Shown: positions 1-9,010 of the stretch, one piece after another
How the letters are laid out: each line of letters begins with the position of its first letter
Position numbering within the stretch: the first letter of the stretch is position 1
NCBI GenBank assembly: GCA_964440935.1
Contig: CAYTTY010000004.1
Coordinates: forward strand, 62,001-126,000
Origin: WJJR01 sp964440935
GTDB taxonomy: Bacteria > Zixibacteria > MSB-5A5 > WJJR01
DNA: 64,000 nucleotides
Direction: 5' to 3'
Program-made: the position numbers and the translations under genes
The notes under the pieces: generated by a model
Databases searched by the model: none
What the model was told of the DNA's origin: nothing
The model's input: only the letters and a program-made list of their open reading frames with translations

Positions 1-315
1 CGTCTCATTCGCCAGTCGCAAATGGGTGAAGCCGCCGCGTGCTTCGATCCGACGGACGCGAGCGAGATTAGCCGGATTGAAAATCAACGCAGAGCCGTCG
101 CGCGCCGTCACGATGCCGGCATTGCCCATTGACATCGCGCGGGCATCAACGCCAAAGAAGTTGGAGTTGATGGTTTCCTGAAAAAGAGCAACGTCCTCAA
201 AGCCTTGAGCCAGGCCGCTGTTGGGCGTCATGAACAGATACCCTGCTGCGGCAGCCAGTAGGACAGCCACGGCAATCGTCTTTGTGAGAATGGTCTTTGT
301 CTTATTAAGGATCAA
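1..315 (-). CDS. Outer-membrane beta-barrel protein, N-terminal part (PorV/FadL-like), runs off left edge
   Basis: Only the first ~105 codons are in the window. The reading frame starts at a TTG at 315, overlapping the stop of the upstream gene. It encodes a lysine/threonine-rich n-region and a hydrophobic signal peptide ending near NSGLAQG. The mature start contains FFGVDARAMSMGNAGI and later SALIFNPANLARV. That 'GxDARAMSMGNAG...A..NPA' signature is typical of the N-terminus of FadL/PorV-like outer-membrane barrels common in the FCB group. The start codon is an inference, since no ATG lies near the signal peptide. Co-directional with and probably co-transcribed with the preceding heme lipoprotein. 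Confidence 0.6.
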   Translation of the reverse strand, partial: MILNKTKTILTKTIAVAVLLAAAAGYLFMTPNSGLAQGFEDVALFQETINSNFFGVDARAMSMGNAGIVTARDGSALIFNPANLARVRRIEARGGFTHLRLANET

Positions 316-931
316 TCCCACCACGGCGTCCGGCCTTCTTCTTTTTGTTGTTAGAATCATCATTGCTGTTGTCCTCGTCAGATGAGGCCGATTTGTTCAC
401 GCGGATCTTCTCACCCGGCGTGCGCGGTTCAGCCGGTTCATCTCCCGCACTTGATCCACCCTTGGATCTCGCTCCCCCCGGCGCACTGTAGGTACCGCCG
501 CCGGTCGGCATTGCCGGCGAGCCGCCGACGTAGGGGGGCGCCAGCGAGCCACGGCGTCCGGCCTTGCGCGATGGTTCTCCACCTTGACGGTCCTCGTCGG
601 TTACCGGGCCATCGTTATCGTACCAGTAGTGGTCCCACCACCACGGATAGGCATAGTAATGGCCCCAGCGGGGATTCTCGAAGTAGTAGCTGGGATAATC
701 GCCGTAGAAAAAGCCGTACGGGAATTCCGCGTAGTCGGTGTGGCAGTCGATGCACTGCTCGCGGTAGTACTCCTGGTGGTACGCCCGTTCCTGGTTTTCA
801 CCTTCGGTGATGGGATGCTGCAAAATCGTGTAGCAGCCCACCAGAACAAAGGTGAGCAGAACGGCGACCGGCGCAGCCCAGAACACGCGTGCCCGCGGTT
901 CCGGATTTGAGGTGATGTCATTGTTGTCCAT
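305..931 (-). CDS. Putative single-heme c-type lipoprotein
   Basis: The protein of about 208 residues (from ATG 931; a further in-frame ATG lies at 1003) has one hydrophobic segment ending in a lipobox-like LVGC, which suggests an envelope lipoprotein. A single CIDCH motif (CxxCH) predicts one covalently bound c-type heme. It is followed by a striking aromatic-rich stretch dominated by Tyr, Trp, Phe and His. The C-terminal half is low-complexity Gly/Ser/Asp/Lys and probably disordered. No catalytic domain is recognisable. Start 931 is preferred because it gives a normal-length signal peptide. The gene overlaps the start of the downstream barrel gene, implying one transcript. A role in electron transfer is inference from the heme motif only. 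Confidence 0.55.
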   Translation of the reverse strand: MDNNDITSNPEPRARVFWAAPVAVLLTFVLVGCYTILQHPITEGENQERAYHQEYYREQCIDCHTDYAEFPYGFFYGDYPSYYFENPRWGHYYAYPWWWDHYWYDNDGPVTDEDRQGGEPSRKAGRRGSLAPPYVGGSPAMPTGGGTYSAPGGARSKGGSSAGDEPAEPRTPGEKIRVNKSASSDEDNSNDDSNNKKKKAGRRGGIDP

Positions 932-1098
932 GATATAATAGGGGCCGCCGGGACGTGTAAGGGCGGACCAACTCCCTTCGACAATCGTTTTACGCTCGGG
1001 CATGGATTGCCGTTGCCATCGACATAAATATAATCGTCAAATGCCGGTGAGTGTTCCGCTAATTCCCGGCCGCGGTAAGCAATTGAGCAACAGAGCGT

Positions 1099-1923
1099 TT
1101 AGAATCGTTCGACGTAGATCAGGCGCAGTTCACGCCCAAAAGTGTCGGTATCGCGACGATTCTCCAGCAAATCCTTCAGCGCGCCTTCAATTTGGACTTT
1201 TTCCATGACGATCCAGCGCACACCGGCGTTGAGATATCCGCGGCCTCGGCCTAAAGCCTCCGGCTCGCGGTCGTCGTTGAGGGCCAAATCGTACTCGGCC
1301 ACCAAGCCAAGATTGTTGTCGAAACTCATATCGGCGCCCAGGAAGAAGTTGAGATTGTCGTCGTCTTCATCCTCGCGCGAGAGATTGATTCCGCCATGGA
1401 GCGAGGAGGTGAAGTTGGTACTCCGATACCCCTTCGACGCGACGGCATAGAACCCCTTCGACTTGATTTGATATCGGGATAGCGAATCGATCCAGAGCCC
1501 GAAGCCCTGTTCCTCGAAGCCGACCGATACCCCCGGGAAGGCAAAGCTCTCGTTGATGATCTGAATCTTGGTGAGGAACTGCATGCGGGGATTCCACTTC
1601 GGATCCTGCGACGAGATCACCTGCGATCCGCCATAGCTGATGCCGATCTGCCAGCGGCTGGTCAGCCCGATTTGGAGAATCGCCAGCAGCCCCCCGTCGG
1701 GTACCGACCGCAGTTCGGTGTCGAATGAGCCCCGGGGGAGCACCCCGGCCGTGGGAGCGTCGATCATCCGACGCGGCGCCATTGTGTTGTCGCCATAGAA
1801 TTCGTACCGGCTCGATCGGTCATTCGAGCCCGACCACTGAGCGTGAACATCAGCGGCGCCAAAGCCTAAGATAAGTAGGCAAGCGAATACCAGCCCAATT
1901 GCGGGCCTGCGTGGATATAACAT
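1099..1923 (-). CDS. Exported beta-barrel-like outer-membrane protein, unknown function
   Basis: About 274 residues. Start ATG 1923 is chosen over the longer in-frame start at 1953 because it is preceded by a GAGAGGGG-type ribosome site and gives a clean signal peptide (MLYPRRP, hydrophobic core, cleavage near DVHAQ). The mature protein is rich in alternating polar/hydrophobic segments (LAILQIGLTSRWQIGISYGG; FFLGADMSFDNNLGLVAEYD; GYLNAGVRWIVMEKVQIEGA) and ends with an aromatic residue (YVERF), as barrels do. The layout recalls YjbH-like or generic outer-membrane barrels, but I cannot assign a family. It lies upstream of, and co-directional with, the heme lipoprotein. Confidence 0.5.
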   Translation of the reverse strand: MLYPRRPAIGLVFACLLILGFGAADVHAQWSGSNDRSSRYEFYGDNTMAPRRMIDAPTAGVLPRGSFDTELRSVPDGGLLAILQIGLTSRWQIGISYGGSQVISSQDPKWNPRMQFLTKIQIINESFAFPGVSVGFEEQGFGLWIDSLSRYQIKSKGFYAVASKGYRSTNFTSSLHGGINLSREDEDDDNLNFFLGADMSFDNNLGLVAEYDLALNDDREPEALGRGRGYLNAGVRWIVMEKVQIEGALKDLLENRRDTDTFGRELRLIYVERF

Positions 1924-2085
1924 TGTCGTCCCCTCTCGGATAAAACCTGCCAACCGGAATTTCTATTCTCTCAGGCCGTTGTCAATAGGAAAACGGGGTA
2001 CGACGATGGTTGAGACGGGGTGTTTGAGTCGATGGAATCGAATCTCACTCTGGGATCTCCTTTATGGAAGTTGTTGGGGCATCGC

Positions 2086-2183
2086 GTAGGTCCGGCTCTC
2101 AGCCGCACCGGTCCGGCTAAGAGCCGGACTACGCGCGACACAGAGTCCTCACTCAAAGGCGTGGCTCACAGCTCTGCTGTGAG
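2086..2183. repeat. Intergenic palindromes between divergent genes
   Basis: GTAGGTCCGGCTCT at 2086 is mirrored by AGAGCCGGACTAC ending at 2132 (one inserted base), with an internal 8-bp hairpin GTCCGGCT/AGCCGGAC. A second perfect hairpin follows: CTCACAG (2165-2171), loop CTCTG, CTGTGAG (2177-2183). These belong to the dispersed GTAG...CTAC palindromes seen elsewhere in the window. No gene is supported between 1924 and 2513. Confidence 0.6.
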
Positions 2184-2347
2184 AACGTTGACGTCGGAGA
2201 CCCCAATCCGGGCAACACCTGACCCGGACTGTTCGTAGCACTAATTCAGTGCGACGGGGAGAAAACAACCCAGCGATAATGTGCGAAAATGGGAGTCGGG
2301 CACGGCGTCGGGGCGGCGCACATCAGGATTGTCGGAGTATTAAGTTG

Positions 2348-2375
2348 TTGATTATGATTGTGATACAGATAAAGT
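2348..2375 (+). promoter_or_regulatory. Candidate promoter upstream of the sigma/anti-sigma pair
   Basis: TTGATT (2348-2353) and TAAAGT (2370-2375) are separated by 16 bases in an AT-rich island. It reads as a sigma-70-like promoter in the right orientation about 140 bases before the sigma-factor start. Weak matches; autoregulation by the ECF factor itself is equally possible. Confidence 0.25.
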
Positions 2376-2513
2376 GGAGAGAAAAATGCGGGGCTCCGGG
2401 CATAATTGGCCCGCCATGTGCGTATTAGGAACGACGGAACTTGGAGCCCGCCGGTGGGTACTAAAGTCAGGAGAGTCTTCTGGACCCACCGCGATTGACG
2501 GAGAGTGGACAGT

Positions 2514-3110
2514 ATGAATACACAAAAAGCCATCGATCACGCCATTATGCGACGCATCCAGAAGGACGAATTCGATGCGTTCGATGAGTTGGTCAGTCGC
2601 TACAAGACCCGTCTTGTCAATGTCATTTATCGCATGCTGAATGACCGTAACGAGGCGGAGGATTTGGTCCAGGAGACCTTTCTGCGTGTGTGGACCCACC
2701 GTCAGGACTATGACTTCTCGTATTGCCTGTCGACGTGGATCTACACGATCGCATTAAACCTGGCCAAGAACGAACTGCGGAAACACCGTAAGTTCAAGTT
2801 TTTCAACCTTGCCGACATGACCGAGAAGGGGCTGGAGTTGCCCGATCCGAAGATGGGTCCCTCTGCATTGGGGCACATGCTCGACCAGGCGATTGCAACG
2901 CTCCCGGCCAAGTACAAGGCGGCGTTCCTGCTGCGCGACGTCGAGCAGATGTCGTACGAGGAAGTGGCCCAGATTCTGGGTGTCCCGTTGGGAACCGTCA
3001 AATCACGGGTCAATCGTGCCCGCTCGGTCTTGAAGGAAGAACTGAAACCAAAGCTGGAGCAGAGTCGTGCGTTGTCGCAAAGCTCGCTGGTTCCTGTCCG
3101 CACGATGTGA
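2514..3110 (+). CDS. RNA polymerase ECF (extracytoplasmic function) sigma factor
   Basis: A 198-residue sigma-70 family protein. Region 2 is clear (DEFDAFDELVSRYKTRLVNV, then NEAEDLVQETFLRVW, the RpoE-like core-binding and -10 signature). Region 4 follows near the C-terminus (LPAKYKAAFLLRDVEQMSYE, then EVAQILGVPLGTVKSRVNRA helix-turn-helix). ATG 2514 is preferred to the in-frame GTG 2505 because GGAGAG lies 8-9 bases before it. The last 44 bases overlap the zinc anti-sigma gene, so the two are translationally linked. It should redirect RNA polymerase to a stress or envelope regulon; the regulon cannot be told from this window. Confidence 0.93.
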   Translation: MNTQKAIDHAIMRRIQKDEFDAFDELVSRYKTRLVNVIYRMLNDRNEAEDLVQETFLRVWTHRQDYDFSYCLSTWIYTIALNLAKNELRKHRKFKFFNLADMTEKGLELPDPKMGPSALGHMLDQAIATLPAKYKAAFLLRDVEQMSYEEVAQILGVPLGTVKSRVNRARSVLKEELKPKLEQSRALSQSSLVPVRTM

Positions 3111-3732
3111 CGGGACCCTGTCCGAGCGGCAACGAGCCCGCTTGGACGAACATCTGAAAGAGTGCCCGGAATGCCGGCGTGAGGCGTTTTACTTCTCCGA
3201 GATCGGGGCGATCATTCCACGCATTGAAAGAGTGGAGGCCCGTCCGGACTTCAATCTCCGCCTGCGTGCGGCGATCAACCGCGCAGAGGCCAAAGCGGCT
3301 GAACCGCGCAAGTGGTATCAGTGGAATCTGACACCTGCATGGAGACTCGCCGTTGGTGCGGCGATGGTTGTGTTGGTGTTTACCGTCAGTTACGGCAGCT
3401 ACCAGATCGTTTCTCCGTCATCTCCGGAGGCGCCCATTACCGTGGTTCCGGCCCCCGAAACCGCAGCGCATGCAACGGCTTCTGAGAGAGTGTTTGACAT
3501 CACGGAGACCACCGATGAGTGGAGTGGCTATGCCAGCGGTTGGACTGAAGTCAATCTGATGACCGCCGATGGATTGGCGGCGCGTGATCGCTACCTGACG
3601 GCCCGTCGTGGGCCCGGTGAATTTGTGCTGGAAACCTTCCAGCTTGCCGATCCCACCGCGAAGAAGCCGTCGCCGAACTACCTCATGACGACTGTTCCGT
3701 CCGAGCAGGTGATTCAGCGCACGAGTTACTAA
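3067..3732 (+). CDS. Anti-sigma factor with N-terminal zinc finger (zf-HC2)
   Basis: 221 residues. The N-terminus has the zf-HC2 pattern: Cys near residue 3, LSARCDGTLSERQRARLDEH, then HLKECPECRREA with the Hx3CxxC zinc ligands. A single transmembrane helix follows at about residues 95-117 (LAVGAAMVVLVFTVSYGSY), then an exported Thr/Pro-rich tail. This is the layout of membrane anti-sigma factors that hold an ECF sigma factor until a signal releases it. The GTG start at 3067 is needed to include the first Cys, so the 44-base overlap with the sigma gene is real. A rho-independent terminator follows at 3756. Confidence 0.88.
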   Translation: MRCRKARWFLSARCDGTLSERQRARLDEHLKECPECRREAFYFSEIGAIIPRIERVEARPDFNLRLRAAINRAEAKAAEPRKWYQWNLTPAWRLAVGAAMVVLVFTVSYGSYQIVSPSSPEAPITVVPAPETAAHATASERVFDITETTDEWSGYASGWTEVNLMTADGLAARDRYLTARRGPGEFVLETFQLADPTAKKPSPNYLMTTVPSEQVIQRTSY

Positions 3733-3755
3733 TCAAGAATTCTGAGCGGTCTTCA

Positions 3756-3783
3756 GGCGAGCGTGGTGGCGCTCGCCTTTTTT
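3756..3783 (+). terminator. Rho-independent terminator after sigma/anti-sigma operon
   Basis: Perfect 8-bp stem GGCGAGCG (3756-3763) / CGCTCGCC (3770-3777), loop TGGTGG, followed by six T. It lies 24 bases after the anti-sigma stop codon. Confidence 0.9.
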
Positions 3784-3841
3784 GATGTTGTGCAAGGGGT
3801 TAGAGCAAGCACTTGGGGTCGATGTGGGAGCAGCCCACTCC

Positions 3842-3872
3842 ACGCAGCGGTGGACTTTGTCGACCGCTGCGT
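3842..3872. repeat. Intergenic hairpin
   Basis: Perfect 10-bp inverted repeat ACGCAGCGGT (3842-3851) / ACCGCTGCGT (3863-3872) in the gap before the HtrA-like gene. No coding potential is evident between 3784 and 4006. Confidence 0.5.
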
Positions 3873-4006
3873 AGGGTGGGGCATTTCTGATTGGGATGAC
3901 GAAATGTGCGCCTACTGGGCTGGATCCAAGTCATCCGATAAGTGTATTGGAGAGTACAATACTACGGTTCGTCGGAACGCCGGCGGACCGCTGAGAGTGA
4001 TCGGGT

Positions 4007-5380
4007 ATGCGAGTTGAGTTAGGAAAAAGTAGGATAACGACACGCCCATATCGCATCGCTGTGGCGGCTATCATCGTCACGCTGGTAACGTTCGGCGTAT
4101 CGACGACCGCCTTCGCGTTGGATGGGGATTCCGGGTCTGTCAGTCTATTGCAGGTGCTCGAACGCGAGATGCGGTCCGTTGTCCAGTCGGTGTCTCCATC
4201 GGTAGTCACTATTCGATCCACTCGCAGCATCAATGCCGGCAGCGACGCCGATCCGGCATCGAGTTCGATGTCGGTGGCGTCCGGGATTGTGCTCGATTCA
4301 ACGGGCCTGATCATGACCGTTCCCAGTGTGGTGCTGGGCGCCGATGACTATTGGATCGAGACGTTCGATGGACGGCTGTTCCAGGCCGTTATGGTCGGGG
4401 CCAGTGAGGACGTCGCCGTGCTTCAAGTGCGCAGGGGACGTGAATTCGTCCCGGCCCGTCTTGGCAGTACGGAGGATCTGGGTGTTGGCTCCTTAGTTCT
4501 GTCGCTGGGGAATTCGTATGGATTTGCCGGTGGGGTGGCGTGGGGCGAGGTGAACGGTTTTCGACCCGATGGCACCATTCAGTTGTCGCTGGGCGTCTCG
4601 CCGGGGAACACCGGTGGGGCGGTGGTGAACACGAGTGGGTTAGTAGTGGGCATGGTCCGCGCGAAAATCTCCGAACCGTTCTACCTCGATCCGATGTATT
4701 GCCGCACCGGCGAGAAGAAGAATCTGGTGCAGTTGCCCGGACGGCGCTTGGAATTGCCGACGTCGCCGGTATCGCTCGCCGTTCCCGTTCAGACCGCCGT
4801 GCAGGAAGCACAGCGGATCCTGGAAGCGGGCACCGAAGCGCGCGCATATGTCGGCGTGTATGTCGATGATCTGACCGGCTGGTATGCGTTGCACTTCAAG
4901 ACCACCGATGGTGTGCTGGTGACCGGAGTCGTGAACCGCACGCCCGCCGATCGCTCGGGTTTGCAGCAGGCCGATGTTATCACTTCGGTCGATGGAGTCC
5001 CGGTGAGATCGGTACAGCAGTTCCGTCAGTTGGTGGCGCAGGCCACGCCCGGCCAGCGGCTCCAGTTCCACATTGTTCGCGGCGGGCAGGCGCTGAAGCT
5101 GATGGTCGAAACGGCCAGTAGCGGCATGACACATCTCAGTCCGACCGATGGGTCGAGTCGACCCTATCCGACCACTGCCGTCGGACATCAGGCCTCGTCT
5201 GTTCAACTGTCCACTGGGAGGTCGAGTCCGACCGTGCGTGCAACGCCGAAGGCCGAGAACTCAATGACTGCAGCGGGTCCACCCGAGGCCGAGTGGGAGG
5301 CGGTTTTGGACTCGCTGCTGCGTACGATTGATTCCCTCCGGCAGGAAGTACGCCAACTCAAGCGAACAACTCAGCCATAG
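4007..5380 (+). CDS. HtrA/DegP-like protein with degenerate catalytic site and one PDZ domain
   Basis: 457 residues. There is a signal peptide (ends near residue 37, STTAFA), a trypsin-like domain (about 50-225), one PDZ domain (about 281-369, YVGVYVDDL...LVTGVVNRTPADRSGLQQAD), and a Ser/Thr/Pro-rich linker ending in a short coiled coil. Aligned by eye with DegP, the catalytic Asp is kept (D135 in EDVAVLQV). The His of 'TNNHVV' is replaced by Ser107 (TVPSVV), and the nucleophile of 'GNSGG' is Thr202 (GNTGG). The protein is therefore probably proteolytically inactive, or uses Thr, and may act as a periplasmic chaperone or scaffold. It is a single gene between a terminator and tamB; envelope quality control fits the neighbours but is inference. 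Confidence 0.85.
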   Translation: MRVELGKSRITTRPYRIAVAAIIVTLVTFGVSTTAFALDGDSGSVSLLQVLEREMRSVVQSVSPSVVTIRSTRSINAGSDADPASSSMSVASGIVLDSTGLIMTVPSVVLGADDYWIETFDGRLFQAVMVGASEDVAVLQVRRGREFVPARLGSTEDLGVGSLVLSLGNSYGFAGGVAWGEVNGFRPDGTIQLSLGVSPGNTGGAVVNTSGLVVGMVRAKISEPFYLDPMYCRTGEKKNLVQLPGRRLELPTSPVSLAVPVQTAVQEAQRILEAGTEARAYVGVYVDDLTGWYALHFKTTDGVLVTGVVNRTPADRSGLQQADVITSVDGVPVRSVQQFRQLVAQATPGQRLQFHIVRGGQALKLMVETASSGMTHLSPTDGSSRPYPTTAVGHQASSVQLSTGRSSPTVRATPKAENSMTAAGPPEAEWEAVLDSLLRTIDSLRQEVRQLKRTTQP

Positions 5381-5493
5381 CCGCACGCGTTCCGACCCTG
5401 TGACAACTCCTCGTAGGTGCTCCCTTGCGGGCTGTATTCGCTCGTCGTATTCTGAAGTGTTTCGTCCTTCGCCGCTGACAGGAGACGCACCGC

Positions 5494-8400
5494 GTGCGTA
5501 AGCGCTTCAAGATACCGATCATCACCGTATTAGCGATCATCCTCGCGGTTGTCGTCGTGGCGATCTGGATGGTCAAAAGCGGGTGGCTGACGCGCCGTGC
5601 CGAGGACCTGGCGAATGCACGGATTCCCTCGGCTGTCGGGTTGTCGGTTTCCATCGGGCGATTCACCGGCAATGTTTTTCATCGATTTGGTGTCGACGAT
5701 ATCGTTGTAACGGCACAGCAGGGCCGCGATACGGTCGTCACGATCGATCACCTCATGGCGGAATACGACTGGCGGCAGTTATGGCGCGGCGAATGGGATT
5801 TCTCGACGATCTCGATCACTTCGATGAGGGTGTATGTACCCCCAGACTCGACGATTCCGTACGTGGAGTCATTCCTCCCACAACGGACGTCGGAATCAGT
5901 TGGTAAGGTCACGATCTTCGATGTTACGGTTGACACCTTCCAAGTCACCGATGCGCGGATCTTGGCGAACACTGATCTATCGGCGCTGATTGATTCGCTC
6001 CGATTCTATTCGTCACTGAGGATCAGCGACGGCGATATCGATGTTCGCGTATGGGATGGCTCTTTGCGAGAACCGACATTGGGACAGACACGATTTACCG
6101 GGGTGTTGTCGGTCATGCCGGAGTCATGGGTCGCCGACTCTGTGACGCTGGTGACCGGACGATCACATCTCATGGGCCGGGGAAACTCAAACAAGTGGTA
6201 TGTCGATGCCAATCCGGTCAACTTCGCTGATATCGCCGTCGTTGTCGACGGTTTGCCGGAAGCCGAATTAGAGTTCGACGGTGAGATCACCCCGCCGCGT
6301 GACGGGTTGTGGTATTTTGTCGGGACCACGACCGGATCGATTGCCGAGATCGATCTGCACGAGGTCAACCTGGGCGTCTCGGTGCGCGGATCGCAGTTGG
6401 CGTTCGATTCCCTTGCGGGACGGATCCAGGGGGCGTATTGGCGCGGATCGGCCGATCTCGACGCCGGGCAGACACCTGTCGCGTATCGATACACCGGACG
6501 TGTCCGGCGATTCGATCTCGCGAACTGGGTGGAAGACGGCATTCCCTCCGATTTGACGGGGCAGATTACCGTAGTGGGGACCGGTCTGGCCGATCCCGAA
6601 TTGACACTCGAACTCGACGTCGATTTCGAACCGGGGTCATTTAACGAAATCGCATTCGATGCCGCCATCGGGCGCATGACGGTGACACTCGATGATGTTA
6701 TCTTCGCCGACGACTTCATATTGCGACGGGCCGCTAATCTGTTCGAGGGGAGTGGCCGCGTCGTTTATGAGGATTCGGTCGATGTCTTCGGAAATGTCTA
6801 CTCCGATGATATGAGCACCTGGCGCGACGTCATCGATGTTGACTCACTGGGCGGTCGCAGCAGCGGGTATGTGTACATCTCCGGTGAGACGCAAGATCCC
6901 GATCTGGCCGGCCGGTTACTGTCCGACTCATTGATTTTGGCCGATATCATGACGCGTGACCTGGCTGCGAGCATCTATGTCCCGAAGTTTCTGACGCAAC
7001 GCGACGGGATGATCACCGCGCAATTGGGGCCGACGATGGTCGGGGCCATCGAGGTGGACTCGGCCTATGTGCGAACGGCGCTGGATAGTACCACGCTGCG
7101 ATTCGATTCGATCATGGCCGCGACGGGTGCGTTGATGATTCGTGGGCGGGGTAACTTTGACTGGTCGCGGCCACGTAAGCCGCTATCGTTCTATCCACTC
7201 GATCTGACGTGGCAGGATGACGAGTTTTCGGTGGGCGATACCGTGGCGCTGTTCATCGATTCTACCGGCATCGACCTTGATTTGTTGAGTGTGAACAGCA
7301 CCTTTGGGTATTTCGAAGCCACCGGCCGGTATTTATTCAACGACAGTATCGATTTCATCGTGGGTGTTGATGGATTTCCCGTCGCTCCGGTGTGGAGACG
7401 GTTCTTGCCGGAAACCGAGCTGGAAGGCGAGTTTGATTGCACCGGAATTCTGCAGGGAACCGTCTCCCAGCCGGTTGTTGAGTTGGACGTGGAGTTTTCG
7501 TCTTTGGTGTACGAGGGATTTCGTCCGGGTCGTCTGTCCGGGGAAGTATATTACAACAAGGGGCATCTTCGCACCGAACAATTCACTCTGACACGACGGC
7601 ATCTTGAAGGCACGTTTTCCGGTGTACTCCCACTGGATTTCTCCATCACTCCTCCGCGTTTTGAACTGCTCGACGAGCCGATGGAGGGATACCTTACGGT
7701 GTCGGGTGATCAGTTGCCGGTCGAACATTTTCTACCCGAGACGGTCGAGTACATGCGCGGACCGTTTTCCGTGTCGGCCGGCATCGGCGGGACGATTCGC
7801 AGCCCACTGTTCAACGGAAACATGTATCTGCGGTCCGGTGAGTTGAAGGCAGTCGAAATTGTCGGCCCGATTGAAGAACTCAGCGCCGACATTGTGTTGG
7901 TGCAGGACACGATACGCATCGAGCGCGCCCATGGTGTCATTCGCGACGATGATGAAGAAGGCGAACTCACCGTCACCGGGAGCCTGCGACTGTTGACGTA
8001 CACGGAGTACGATTACAATCTCGATATCACCGGCCGTGATGTGCCCGCACGATTTGAATTCGAAGACTACTTTGTGGAGACCGATTTTGACCTGGAGGTT
8101 GTCGGTGTTACGCCGCCGTTGGTGCAGGGCACAATCTCACCGATTCGTGTCGAAGACCGCATGGATTTCGAAGACGAGATCGGGCCCGGTACGGTGGATA
8201 CCACCGAGTGGGATTGGGATCTTGAGATCGTAATGCCGGGCAACTACTGGATTCAAAACGATCAGATCAGCGCCGAGCTGTCGGTTGATATGCGCCTGCT
8301 CCGGGAGCGAGGAGTTGTCACCTACCTCGGGACGGCCGAGATCATCCGGGGCCAGGTGTACCTGTTCGATAAGACCGGTCGCATTCAACGTGGCATTCTG

Positions 8401-8967
8401 AGTTTTAACAATCGCGGCGAGCCGGATCCGGAACTCGACATCGAAGTGAGTTTTCGTATTCGGCAGCCGCGTCCCGACGCTGCTTTCGCCACCGAAGGGA
8501 CTCAGGTTGAAGAACTGGATCTTCATGTCAGGGGAACCGCCACCGAGCCGATCATCGATCTCATGGATCCGGAGGCGGGTTATACGGAACAGGACGTTCT
8601 TCTCCTTCTGACCACCAACTCCCGATTTGACGCGGCAGGCGAAGATCTGAACGAAGACCCGTGGGCGGAACGTCTGCGGTTTGCTGCCACGGGTTTGCTG
8701 TTGACTGAAGTCCAGCGGTTGGCAGCACGAAAGCTCGGGCTCGAAACGCTGGAAATCAGTTCCGGCGGTGCGGCCGACAATACCGAGGTCACGGTCGGAC
8801 GGTACTTCACGCCGAGTCTGTACCTCTATGGCACGAGCCCGATCGACGTCGGTGGCGGGCAGGAAGTCGGCTTTGAATACCGCTTCAATCGAAACATCTA
8901 CCTGGAAGGCAGCCGTGATCGACTGAATCTCTATCGGCTGAACATTCACTTCACCTGGGATTATTAA
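5494..8967 (+). CDS. tamB: TamB-like translocation and assembly module protein (DUF490)
   Basis: 1157 residues, within the usual 1,000-1,500 of the family. One N-terminal membrane anchor (about residues 8-28, IPIITVLAIILAVVVVAIW) is followed by a very long beta-strand-rich periplasmic region of the AsmA/TamB type. The C-terminal DUF490 domain carries the hallmark stretch GTATEPIIDLMDPEAGYTEQ-DVLLLLTT, a Leu/Arg-rich helix, and a final beta-barrel-like strand ending in Trp-Asp-Tyr. TamB-type proteins bridge inner and outer membrane and are implicated in outer-membrane protein insertion and phospholipid transport. GTG start at 5494 is preceded by AGGAG. The next gene, an Omp85 protein, overlaps or abuts this one, the classic TamA-TamB pairing. 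Confidence 0.9.
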   Translation: MRKRFKIPIITVLAIILAVVVVAIWMVKSGWLTRRAEDLANARIPSAVGLSVSIGRFTGNVFHRFGVDDIVVTAQQGRDTVVTIDHLMAEYDWRQLWRGEWDFSTISITSMRVYVPPDSTIPYVESFLPQRTSESVGKVTIFDVTVDTFQVTDARILANTDLSALIDSLRFYSSLRISDGDIDVRVWDGSLREPTLGQTRFTGVLSVMPESWVADSVTLVTGRSHLMGRGNSNKWYVDANPVNFADIAVVVDGLPEAELEFDGEITPPRDGLWYFVGTTTGSIAEIDLHEVNLGVSVRGSQLAFDSLAGRIQGAYWRGSADLDAGQTPVAYRYTGRVRRFDLANWVEDGIPSDLTGQITVVGTGLADPELTLELDVDFEPGSFNEIAFDAAIGRMTVTLDDVIFADDFILRRAANLFEGSGRVVYEDSVDVFGNVYSDDMSTWRDVIDVDSLGGRSSGYVYISGETQDPDLAGRLLSDSLILADIMTRDLAASIYVPKFLTQRDGMITAQLGPTMVGAIEVDSAYVRTALDSTTLRFDSIMAATGALMIRGRGNFDWSRPRKPLSFYPLDLTWQDDEFSVGDTVALFIDSTGIDLDLLSVNSTFGYFEATGRYLFNDSIDFIVGVDGFPVAPVWRRFLPETELEGEFDCTGILQGTVSQPVVELDVEFSSLVYEGFRPGRLSGEVYYNKGHLRTEQFTLTRRHLEGTFSGVLPLDFSITPPRFELLDEPMEGYLTVSGDQLPVEHFLPETVEYMRGPFSVSAGIGGTIRSPLFNGNMYLRSGELKAVEIVGPIEELSADIVLVQDTIRIERAHGVIRDDDEEGELTVTGSLRLLTYTEYDYNLDITGRDVPARFEFEDYFVETDFDLEVVGVTPPLVQGTISPIRVEDRMDFEDEIGPGTVDTTEWDWDLEIVMPGNYWIQNDQISAELSVDMRLLRERGVVTYLGTAEIIRGQVYLFDKTGRIQRGILSFNNRGEPDPELDIEVSFRIRQPRPDAAFATEGTQVEELDLHVRGTATEPIIDLMDPEAGYTEQDVLLLLTTNSRFDAAGEDLNEDPWAERLRFAATGLLLTEVQRLAARKLGLETLEISSGGAADNTEVTVGRYFTPSLYLYGTSPIDVGGGQEVGFEYRFNRNIYLEGSRDRLNLYRLNIHFTWDY

Positions 8968-9010
8968 ACTGATTCCGCTCCGTCACATCGTTCTCGTTAT
9001 ATCCCTCATC

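Noticed and set aside
3763..4017. 84-codon frame after the anti-sigma gene
   Set aside because: It begins inside the terminator and crosses a palindrome; no protein features.
8137..8949. 270-codon minus-strand frame within tamB
   Set aside because: Opposite the well-conserved DUF490 end of tamB, with no recognisable domain or ribosome site.
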